Source of the DNA: Gammaproteobacteria bacterium | GTDB lineage: Bacteria; Pseudomonadota; Gammaproteobacteria; SZUA-229 | Direction of reading: 5' to 3' | Assembly (NCBI GenBank): GCA_029287815.1 | Contig: JARFQK010000179.1 | Span: 1 to 7,440 of the forward strand | Length of the DNA: 7,440 nucleotides | Part shown: one piece after another, positions 1 to 5,025 of the stretch | Numbering within the stretch: position 1 is the stretch's first letter | Layout: each line of letters opens with the position of its first letter | Made by a program: the position numbers and the translations under genes | Notes under the pieces: model-generated | Told to the model about the DNA's origin: nothing | What the model saw: only the letters and a program-made list of their open reading frames with translations | Database searches by the model: none

Positions 1-596
1 ACATTCGGCGGGATAACCATGGCTTCCGGGTGCATAAGCGCCTTGATCAGCGCAGGATTCTCGTCGCGAATACGGAGATACACCAACTCGTGATCGATCA
101 GACTGTTCTCTCCACCCTCAGCAGCCGCCTGGGCACAATGCAGAATGAAAGCGCGCACCTGCTGTTCCGGCGCGTTGTAATAACCGTCGGTATGCCAGCT
201 CAAAGGGCGGTTTGTATAAGGAATATACTGATGACCGCGCTGCTCGGTGACTGTCAGCGAGGTAATATCGTCCTCATCGGAACGCAAATTGTCATCCAGA
301 TGGGCCAGGCCAAGCTGTAATCCCAACCGATGCACAAGCTCCTTGTCGCCCAGACGGGTTTGCGCTGACACTTTATAAACGACCATGTTGCACCGGCGAA
401 CCAGTTGCTTGATCTGCTGTAATTCGTCGAGGCGGAGCGCCGAAGGATCATCAATGGCGACGACCATGTCCTCGATCAATGGCCTTTGCGCCAATTTCTG
501 CTCCCGCCACGCGCGATAACCCTCAGCATTCGCAAGGTTAAAGGGATTTTCCGGTGTTGGAGTGAGCAGCACTCTACTGCGGATCTTTGCTTTCAT
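1..596 (-). CDS. TauD/TfdA-fold Fe(II)/2-oxoglutarate dioxygenase-like protein, N-terminal part (3' end outside window)
   Basis: Translating the minus strand gives an uninterrupted frame that runs off the left edge, with about 198 residues visible from the ATG at 596. The segment LSWHTDGYYNAPEQQVRAF contains the His-X-Asp iron-binding pair typical of TauD/TfdA and gamma-butyrobetaine hydroxylase type enzymes (H135 at 192-194, D137 at 186-188). The distal His and the 2-oxoglutarate-binding Arg would lie beyond the edge. Family members use Fe(II), O2 and 2-oxoglutarate to hydroxylate small substrates, in some cases releasing sulfite from sulfonates; the substrate here cannot be read. The start is uncertain: in-frame ATGs also occur at 635, 641 and 725, and none has a strong Shine-Dalgarno. 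I chose 596 because the conserved-looking part (PENPFNLANAEGYRAW) begins about 15 residues later; 635 has a weak AGATGG upstream. The gene is divergent from the dsr operon and shares its control region. Fold assignment is fairly secure, function is not. Confidence 0.8.
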   Translation of the reverse strand, partial: MKAKIRSRVLLTPTPENPFNLANAEGYRAWREQKLAQRPLIEDMVVAIDDPSALRLDELQQIKQLVRRCNMVVYKVSAQTRLGDKELVHRLGLQLGLAHLDDNLRSDEDDITSLTVTEQRGHQYIPYTNRPLSWHTDGYYNAPEQQVRAFILHCAQAAAEGGENSLIDHELVYLRIRDENPALIKALMHPEAMVIPPN

Positions 597-754
597 TGGC
601 GAAAGACCATGCCGATTCCGGCGCAAATCAGTCATTACCATCTTAGACCACGATCGGTGCGACAAGACCAGGCAGCTGGTGTGGTTTCTTTCATTAGCTT
701 GCTGACAACACCGATGCAAAAGCATACATCGCTGTTTTCTGTGCGTTTATCATT

Positions 755-784
755 AACATAAGTGGCAAGTTTTGCCCTTATCAA
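755..784 (-). promoter_or_regulatory. Weak candidate sigma70 promoter for the divergent dioxygenase gene
   Basis: On the minus strand a TTGATA box (779-784, 5 of 6 matches to TTGACA) is followed after 18 bases by TATGTT (755-760, 4 of 6 matches to TATAAT). Transcription would begin near 748, giving a leader of about 150 bases to the ATG at 596 or about 110 to those at 635 and 641. The -10 match and spacing are only moderate. Confidence 0.3.
764..776. repeat. Short inverted repeat GGCAA-GTT-TTGCC
   Basis: Perfect 5-bp arms (764-768 and 772-776) are separated by three bases. The element lies inside the spacer of the candidate minus-strand promoter, a position where a bound protein would affect it. 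A short palindrome like this could occur by chance. Confidence 0.4.
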
Positions 785-792
785 GTCGAAAC

Positions 793-808
793 TATCCCTT
801 TAGGGATA
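793..808. promoter_or_regulatory. Perfect palindrome TATCCCT-TT-AGGGATA, candidate operator
   Basis: Perfect 7-bp arms (793-799 and 802-808) flank a two-base centre, a form typical of a binding site for a dimeric regulator. It sits about 45 bp upstream of the candidate start point of the divergent gene and about 105 bp upstream of the dsrA -35 box. The ten bases at 793-802 (TATCCCTTTA) recur exactly, inverted, at 905-914 beside the dsrA promoter, which strengthens the case for a common binding protein. The regulator is not identifiable here. Confidence 0.55.
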
Positions 809-885
809 ATGGCCAATGCCCTCGCCCTCCCAAGGGTAGGGTTCTGACTTTTGATTGCTCGCCCTACAATTGCGCGACGTAAATT

Positions 886-917
886 CAATACCCTTATACC
901 GCTATAAAGGGATATTG
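886..917. promoter_or_regulatory. Imperfect inverted repeat abutting the dsrA -35 box, candidate operator
   Basis: The left arm CAATACCCTTATA (886-898) and right arm TATAAAGGGATATTG (903-917) are inverted copies, apart from two bases present only in the right arm, around a CCGC centre. The right arm contains the inverse of TATCCCTTTA from the 793-808 palindrome and ends in the first bases of the TTGAGA -35 element (915-920). A protein bound here would touch the promoter directly. It lies upstream of the predicted transcription start, so it would act as DNA and not as an RNA hairpin. Confidence 0.55.
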
Positions 918-943
918 AGAAGAATAATTTTTGTGATTAGAAT
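915..943 (+). promoter_or_regulatory. Predicted sigma70-type promoter of the dsr operon
   Basis: TTGAGA (915-920, 5 of 6 matches to TTGACA) and TAGAAT (938-943, 5 of 6 to TATAAT) are separated by the optimal 17 bases. Transcription would begin near 950, leaving an untranslated leader of about 50 bases before dsrA. The inverted repeat at 886-917 overlaps the -35 box. A second, poorer possibility is TACAAT at 865-870 without a good -35 partner. Strong expression under sulfur-oxidizing conditions is known for dsr operons; the control mechanism here is inferred only from the repeats. Confidence 0.6.
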
Positions 944-963
944 TCGTCGCCCGAATCTAATAT

Positions 964-975
964 TGCTTGCAAGCA
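964..975. repeat. 12-bp perfect palindrome TGCTTGCAAGCA in the dsrA leader
   Basis: The sequence is its own reverse complement and lies just downstream of the predicted start point and 11 bases before the Shine-Dalgarno. As RNA it could form only a 4-bp stem with a four-base loop, so a protein-binding site in DNA is the more natural reading. It may also be a chance palindrome. Confidence 0.4.
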
Positions 976-986
976 GATCAGCCAAT

Positions 987-992
987 AGGAGA
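987..992 (+). promoter_or_regulatory. Ribosome binding site of dsrA
   Basis: AGGAGA ends six bases before the ATG at 999. This site decides the dsrA start, because the reading frame stays open upstream as far as an ATG at 855 and those 48 extra codons do not resemble DsrA and span the promoter. Confidence 0.85.
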
Positions 993-998
993 CAACCC

Positions 999-2267
999 AT
1001 GGCCAAAAAGATTTACGAAACCCCTATGCTGGATGAGCTGGAAAGCGGCCCATGGCCCAGCTTTATTTCAGGTATCAAGAAACTCCGCGATGAGCATCCG
1101 GATGAACGCATTCAGGAAATGACCAGCAGCCTCCTCGGGCAGCTCGAGCACTCCTATGAGACCCGAAAAGGATACTGGAAAGGCGGTACCGTCTCTGTAT
1201 TCGGCTACGGTGGCGGCATCATTCCTCGCTTCTCCGAGGTCGGATCGGCTTTCCCTGAATCGCGAGAATTCCACACCCTGCGCGTCCAGCCACCTGCCGG
1301 CAACCATTACACGACTGCGATGTTGCGTCAGTTGGGTGACAGCTGGGAGAAATGGGGTTCGGGTCTGCAGACTTTTCACGGCCAGACCGGCAACATCATG
1401 TTCATCGGTACAACGACCGAAAACACTCAGCACTTCTTTGACGAAATCAACGAGTATGGCTGGGACCTCGGCGGCGCTGGCCCCTGCGTCCGCACAGCCA
1501 TGTCCTGCATAGGCGCTGCACGCTGCGAGATGTCTTGTGCGAATGAGCACGGCATTCACCGTCATCTGGTCAACAACTTTACCGATGACGTTCACCGTCC
1601 TGCGCTGCCGTACAAATTCAAATTCAAAGTATCCGGCTGCCCTAATGACTGCCAGAATGCGATCGAACGCGCCGACATGGCCATTATCGGCACCTGGCGC
1701 GACGACATGAAGGTTGACCAGGAAGAAGTCCAGGCTTTCGTTGCGAAGAAGGGCCGCCAGTACGTGATCGACAACGTGATCACGCGTTGCCCGACCAATG
1801 CATTGTCCCTGAATGATGACGATACGCTGGCCGTTGACAACCCGAACTGTGTTCGCTGCATGCACTGCCTGAATGTTATGCCGAAAGCGCTGCACCCGGG
1901 TGACGACAAGGGCGTTACGATTCTGATCGGCGGCAAACGTACGCTGAAGATCGGTGACCTGATGGGCACCGTCGTGGTTCCGTTCAAGAAGCTCGAGACC
2001 GAAGAAGACTACGAATATCTCATCGAAATGGCTGAAGAAATCATCGACTTCTGGGCTGAGAACGGTCTCGAACACGAGCGTTGTGGCGAGATGATCGAGC
2101 GTATCGGCTTGGTCAACTTCCTCGAGGGCGTTGATTTTGACCTCGACGTTGACCCGAACATGGTCGCTCACCCACGCCAGAGCTCGTACATTCGTATGGA
2201 TGGCTGGGATGAAGAAGCTGAGAAGTGGTTCGAGCGCAAACTCGAAAAAGCCTCTGCAGCGGCTTGA
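999..2267 (+). CDS. dsrA: Reverse dissimilatory sulfite reductase, alpha subunit DsrA
   Basis: The 422-residue product has the usual DsrA length. With DsrB it forms a cytoplasmic alpha2beta2 siroheme enzyme, which in sulfur oxidizers turns sulfur bound to DsrC into sulfite. The siroheme-linked [4Fe-4S] ligands form the expected C-X5-C (C170, C176) and C-X3-C (C214, C218) pairs. The inserted ferredoxin domain has C284-X2-C287-X2-C290, with C264 in RCPTNA as the fourth ligand. The N-terminal MAKKIYETPMLDELESGPWP and the patch FGYGGGIIPRFSE are characteristic of the family. The ATG at 999 is chosen because of the AGGAGA site and because homologous sequence begins there. It is the first gene of the operon, 82 bases before dsrB. 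The oxidative assignment rests on the linked dsrEFH genes and not on a phylogeny. Confidence 0.97.
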   Translation: MAKKIYETPMLDELESGPWPSFISGIKKLRDEHPDERIQEMTSSLLGQLEHSYETRKGYWKGGTVSVFGYGGGIIPRFSEVGSAFPESREFHTLRVQPPAGNHYTTAMLRQLGDSWEKWGSGLQTFHGQTGNIMFIGTTTENTQHFFDEINEYGWDLGGAGPCVRTAMSCIGAARCEMSCANEHGIHRHLVNNFTDDVHRPALPYKFKFKVSGCPNDCQNAIERADMAIIGTWRDDMKVDQEEVQAFVAKKGRQYVIDNVITRCPTNALSLNDDDTLAVDNPNCVRCMHCLNVMPKALHPGDDKGVTILIGGKRTLKIGDLMGTVVVPFKKLETEEDYEYLIEMAEEIIDFWAENGLEHERCGEMIERIGLVNFLEGVDFDLDVDPNMVAHPRQSSYIRMDGWDEEAEKWFERKLEKASAAA

Positions 2268-2295
2268 TCGTTAGCGACCAACTAAGCACACATGG

Positions 2296-2313
2296 AAGGG
2301 GCTGCGGCCCCTT
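2296..2313 (+). terminator. GC-rich stem-loop between dsrA and dsrB (not a classical terminator)
   Basis: Perfect 7-bp arms AAGGGGC (2296-2302) and GCCCCTT (2307-2313) enclose a TGCG loop, 29 bases after the dsrA stop. The following bases TTCTAACAAAA lack a proper T-run, and dsrB must be transcribed through it. Partial attenuation, or protection of the dsrA 3' end after processing, is more likely than full termination. Confidence 0.5.
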
Positions 2314-2349
2314 TCTAACAAAACCGAAATAATTATTTGAGGAATAACC

Positions 2350-3423
2350 ATGGCTGATAAACCTCGTTCGCCAATCGAATCCGGATGTCCGGACGCATTT
2401 CAATACATGCATCCGGTAATGCGTAGAAATTATGGTCTGTGGAAATACCACGAACATCCGAGACCGGGTGTGCTCCGTCATGTCGGGTACAGCGGTGACG
2501 AGATCTGGACTGTCAGATGCGGCACTCAACGTATTCTCGACGTATTCACGCTGCGCAAATTGTGTGACATCGGTGACGAGTATGCTGACGGCTATATCCA
2601 CTTCACGATCCGCAGCAATGTCGAATACCTGGTGGCTGACGAGGCGAAGGTCGAGCCATTGATCAAGGCGATCGAAGATGCTGGCTTCATCGTCGGCGGT
2701 ACCAAGAACTCGGTCACGATGATCTCTCACACCCAAGGCTGGTTGCACTGTGATATTCCAGGCACCGATGCTTCAGGCGTGGTCAAGTCGATGATGGACG
2801 AACTGTTCGATGAGTTCCGTGAGAACACCTTGCCGAACCGTGTGCATATCACCACCTCTTGCTGCCAGATCAACTGTGGCGGTCAAGGCGACATTGCGAT
2901 CAATGTCCAGCACACCAAGCCACCGAAGATCAACCACGACCTGGTTTCCAACGTGTGCGAGCGTCCTTCCGTCGTTGCGCGTTGTCCGGTAGCCGCAATT
3001 CGTCCGGCAATGGTCAATGGCAAACCCTCGTTGGAAGTCGACGAGAAGAAGTGCATCTGCTGTGGTGCCTGCTTCCCACCCTGCCCACCGATGCAGATCA
3101 ACGATGCTGAGCACACCAAGCTGGCGATCTGGGTTGGCGGTAATCACTCCAACGCTCGTGGCAAGCCGACTTTCCAGAAACTGGTTGCTGCAGGTATCCC
3201 CAACAATCCGCCACGGTGGCCAGAGGCTAATGCGATCGTGAAGCGCATCTTGAAAGCTTACAAGGAAGGCGCCAAGGATTGGGAGCGCATCAATGACTGG
3301 ATTGAACGGATCGGCTGGCCGCGTTTCTTTGAAGTGACCAATCTGCCGTTCACGAAATACCACGTCGACACGTGGCGCGGTGCACGTAACAGCCTGAACG
3401 CTTCAACACATATTCGTTTCTAA
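2350..3423 (+). CDS. dsrB: Reverse dissimilatory sulfite reductase, beta subunit DsrB
   Basis: The 357-residue product matches the usual DsrB length. It carries the catalytic siroheme of DsrAB. The cluster ligands appear as C134 (GWLHCDIPG) and C171, C172 and C176 (TSCCQINCGG), with the same 37-1-4 spacing known for DsrB. A ferredoxin domain follows with C235-X2-C238-X2-C241-X3-C245 (KKCICCGACFPPCPP), preceded by C212 in RCPVAA. The N-terminal part containing FTLRKLCDIGDEYADGY is typical. The ATG at 2350 follows a TGAGGAA site at the proper distance. The gene follows dsrA on the same transcript, and its stop is 15 bases before the dsrE GTG. All key residues are present. Confidence 0.97.
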   Translation: MADKPRSPIESGCPDAFQYMHPVMRRNYGLWKYHEHPRPGVLRHVGYSGDEIWTVRCGTQRILDVFTLRKLCDIGDEYADGYIHFTIRSNVEYLVADEAKVEPLIKAIEDAGFIVGGTKNSVTMISHTQGWLHCDIPGTDASGVVKSMMDELFDEFRENTLPNRVHITTSCCQINCGGQGDIAINVQHTKPPKINHDLVSNVCERPSVVARCPVAAIRPAMVNGKPSLEVDEKKCICCGACFPPCPPMQINDAEHTKLAIWVGGNHSNARGKPTFQKLVAAGIPNNPPRWPEANAIVKRILKAYKEGAKDWERINDWIERIGWPRFFEVTNLPFTKYHVDTWRGARNSLNASTHIRF

Positions 3424-3438
3424 AACAAAGGAAGCAAC

Positions 3439-3831
3439 GTGAAACTGGGAATCCAAATTAACGAAGGCCCCTACCAGCACCAGTCGTCAGACTCTGCCTA
3501 TCAGTTTGCGAAGGCAGCGCTGGCCAAAGGGCATGAAATATTTCGTGTGTTCTTCTACCACGATGGCGTGAATAACGGGACTCGTCTTGCGGTACCGCCG
3601 CAGGACGACCGCAATATCACCCAACAGTGGACGGAATTGCAGAAGGAACACAACCTTGACCTCGTCGTCTGCATCGCTGCTGCACAGCGCCGCGGCTTGA
3701 TGGACGAAGACGAGGCCAAGCGTCAGGGCAAAGACGCCAACAACATCGCGGAAGGCTTTCGCATCTCAGGGCTGGGTCAGTTGATCGAAGCCGGCATCGA
3801 GTGTGATCGCCTCGTCACGTTTGGTGCCTAA
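3439..3831 (+). CDS. dsrE: Sulfur-transfer protein DsrE (TusD homologue)
   Basis: This 130-residue protein belongs to the DsrE/TusD family of cytoplasmic sulfurtransferases. DsrE, DsrF and DsrH form a ring-like alpha2beta2gamma2 hexamer that delivers sulfane sulfur towards DsrC. The active-site cysteine is at the position established for DsrE and TusD, C78 in DLVVCIAAAQRRG, and a second cysteine, C122, lies near the C-terminus. The N-terminal strand KLGIQINEGPY and the FFYHDGV segment fit the fold. The start is a GTG at 3439, preceded by AAAGGAAG; no nearby in-frame ATG competes. The gene lies between dsrB and dsrF. The presence of dsrEFH in a dsr operon is the clearest local sign of sulfur oxidation and not sulfate reduction. 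Confidence 0.95.
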   Translation: MKLGIQINEGPYQHQSSDSAYQFAKAALAKGHEIFRVFFYHDGVNNGTRLAVPPQDDRNITQQWTELQKEHNLDLVVCIAAAQRRGLMDEDEAKRQGKDANNIAEGFRISGLGQLIEAGIECDRLVTFGA

Positions 3832-3848
3832 GGGGGAGGATCATATAA

Positions 3849-4250
3849 ATGGCAAAAAAATTCATGTATATGAACACCAAGGCACCCTACGGCACGATCT
3901 ACGCGCTGGAGTCTCTCGAAGTCGTACTGATCGGTGCAGCCTTCGAACAGGATGTGAGCCTGGCTTTCATAGGTGATGGCGTGTACCAGCTGACCAAAGG
4001 CCAGAATACCGATGGTATCGGAATGAAGAACTTCTCGCCAACATACACCGCTCTGGGTGATTACGACGTCAACAAAATCTACGTCGAGAAGGAGTCACTC
4101 GAAGAGCGTGGTCTGAGCCTGGATGATCTTCAACACCTGACCTGGGAAGATGAAGACGAGGACTGGGCGGAGAAGGATTCGATACGCCTGGTCAGCCGCT
4201 CTGAACTCGCCGACGTAATCGAAGATCAAGACGTGATCTTGAGTTTCTAG
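3849..4250 (+). CDS. dsrF: Sulfur-transfer complex subunit DsrF (TusC homologue)
   Basis: The 133-residue product has the DsrE-like fold signature of TusC/DsrF: an N-terminal strand KKFMYMNTKAPYG, then a segment ending in LAFIGDGVYQL. It is the middle member of the DsrEFH hexamer and is thought to be structural and not catalytic. This copy has no cysteine at all, which agrees with a non-catalytic role. Residues 100-110 are very acidic (EDEDEDWAEKD), possibly an exposed partner-binding or insertion loop. Start at the ATG 3849, eight bases after a strong GGAGGA within a G-rich gap of 17 bases behind dsrE. Identification rests on similarity plus position between dsrE and dsrH. Confidence 0.93.
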   Translation: MAKKFMYMNTKAPYGTIYALESLEVVLIGAAFEQDVSLAFIGDGVYQLTKGQNTDGIGMKNFSPTYTALGDYDVNKIYVEKESLEERGLSLDDLQHLTWEDEDEDWAEKDSIRLVSRSELADVIEDQDVILSF

Positions 4251-4260
4251 GAGACTGACC

Positions 4261-4563
4261 ATGGCAACCCTACACACAGTAAATAAATCTCCTTTCGGCA
4301 GCAGCGTGCTCGACGACTGCCTTGGCCTCGCCAAGAGCGGCTCGACGGTTTTGCTGTTTGAAGACGGCGTTTATGCAGCGACAACAGGCACCAAGTCTGC
4401 TGAAGCTATCACGAATGCTGACGGTATCACCTTCGCAGTGCTTGGTCCTGATGCTAAGGCCCGTGGCGTCGAAGGCAAGATCGCCGATGGAATCAAAGTC
4501 GTTGATTACGACGGTTTTGTGGATTTAGTGGCCGAGCATGACAAAGTTCATGCCTGGCTTTAA
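4261..4563 (+). CDS. dsrH: Sulfur-transfer complex subunit DsrH (TusB homologue)
   Basis: The 100-residue product has the small size usual for DsrH/TusB. Its only cysteine is C20 (SSVLDDCLGLAKSG), the conserved DsrH position described in sulfur oxidizers. The segment STVLLFEDGVYAATTGT is the family hallmark. It completes the DsrEFH hexamer that interacts with DsrC. The AGGAGA ribosome binding site (4249-4254) overlaps the dsrF stop codon, and only 10 bases separate the two genes, so translation is probably coupled. The ATG at 4261 is unambiguous. Confidence 0.94.
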   Translation: MATLHTVNKSPFGSSVLDDCLGLAKSGSTVLLFEDGVYAATTGTKSAEAITNADGITFAVLGPDAKARGVEGKIADGIKVVDYDGFVDLVAEHDKVHAWL

Positions 4564-4605
4564 TTATTAATTTTTTTAATTCGTTCTCAACGAGGAGCGC
4601 ACAAC
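4564..4605 (+). promoter_or_regulatory. AT-rich dsrH-dsrC gap with dsrC ribosome binding site
   Basis: The gap opens with a run of A and T including seven consecutive T (4571-4577) and ends with GAGGAG (4592-4597), eight bases before the dsrC ATG. An internal promoter for dsrC is known in Allochromatium vinosum. Here the nearest boxes are ATGACA (4538-4543) and TTTAAT (4559-4564), spaced only 15 bases apart, so a promoter is possible but weakly supported. No stem precedes the T-run, so it does not look like a terminator. Confidence 0.35.
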
Positions 4606-4938
4606 ATGCCTATCGAAGTAAACGGTAAAAGTCTTGAAGTAGACGAAGAAGGTTACCTGGCTAACCTGAACGACTGGGAACCCGCAGTCGCCGAAGTCAT
4701 GGCTAAGGCCGAAGACGTGGATCTGACCGATGATCACTGGGAAATCATCAACTTTCTGCGTGAATATTACGAAGAGTATCAAATTGCCCCAGCGGTACGT
4801 GTTCTGACCAAAGCAGTCGGTAAGAAGCTGGGCAAAGACAAAGGAAACAGCAAATATCTGTACGAACTGTTCCCCTATGGCCCGGGCAAGCAGGCGTGTA
4901 AATACGCTGGTCTTCCGAAGCCGACCGGTTGTGTATAA
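4606..4938 (+). CDS. dsrC: Sulfur-carrier protein DsrC
   Basis: The 110-residue product is a true DsrC. It has both redox cysteines on the flexible C-terminal arm, C98 (KQACKYAGLPKP) and the penultimate C109 (PTGCV), ten residues apart, which separates it from TusE or RspA-like relatives lacking one of them. DsrC accepts sulfur from DsrEFH on the penultimate cysteine, inserts its arm into DsrAB next to the siroheme, and is regenerated by DsrMKJOP. The N-terminal MPIEVNGKSLEVDEEGYL and the segment DDHWEIINFLREYYEEYQ are characteristic. Start at the ATG 4606 behind GAGGAG. It is flanked by an AT-rich gap upstream and a strong stem-loop downstream, which may allow expression different from its neighbours. 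Confidence 0.97.
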   Translation: MPIEVNGKSLEVDEEGYLANLNDWEPAVAEVMAKAEDVDLTDDHWEIINFLREYYEEYQIAPAVRVLTKAVGKKLGKDKGNSKYLYELFPYGPGKQACKYAGLPKPTGCV

Positions 4939-4950
4939 AACATAAGCCGT

Positions 4951-4979
4951 TCAGGGGGTCTTCGATGAAGCCCCCCTGA
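4951..4979 (+). terminator. Strong stem-loop downstream of dsrC
   Basis: TCAGGGGG (4951-4958) pairs perfectly with CCCCCTGA (4972-4979). After one T/C mismatch, CTTC (4960-4963) pairs with GAAG (4967-4970) around a GAT loop. The stem begins 12 bases after the dsrC stop. The only T-run (4992-4996) is 12 bases beyond the stem, so it is not a classical intrinsic terminator. It is more likely a partial terminator or a 3' stabilizer that raises dsrC message over dsrMK. GTTCAG (4949-4954) can also pair with CTGAAC (4984-4989), giving an alternative fold. Confidence 0.6.
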
Positions 4980-5025
4980 TAAACTGAACTATTTTTGTAA
5001 CCAAACGAGGCGAGATACACCCGTA

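Larger units (their letters stand above)
597..998. promoter_or_regulatory. Divergent intergenic control region between dioxygenase gene and dsrA
   Basis: About 400 bases contain no convincing gene on either strand. The part next to the dioxygenase gene (597-750) may be its leader or, if an upstream start is used, a little coding sequence. The part from about 755 to 998 is richer in A+T and in inverted repeats. It carries a candidate minus-strand promoter, several CCCT/AGGG-based palindromes, a good plus-strand promoter, a palindrome in the leader and the dsrA ribosome binding site, each listed separately. The layout suggests that one regulatory region controls both transcription directions. 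Confidence 0.7.

Noticed and set aside
486..761. 91-codon plus-strand open frame opposite and upstream of the dioxygenase gene start
   Set aside because: It overlaps the well-supported dioxygenase reading frame and its leader, and its translation resembles no family I know.
855..998. N-terminal extension of DsrA to an upstream in-frame ATG
   Set aside because: The 48 extra codons cover the predicted promoter and leader, do not look like DsrA, and the AGGAGA site places the start at 999.
1068..2171. 367-codon open frame on the minus strand opposite dsrA
   Set aside because: Antisense shadow of dsrA with no recognisable motif and no independent ribosome binding context.
2350..3423. Possibility that dsrAB is of the reductive (sulfate reducer) type
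   Set aside because: dsrD is absent and dsrEFH lie directly downstream, the arrangement of sulfur oxidizers; a DsrAB phylogeny would settle it.
4564..4581. T-rich stretch after dsrH as an intrinsic terminator
   Set aside because: No GC-rich stem precedes the T-run, and dsrC follows directly with a good ribosome binding site.
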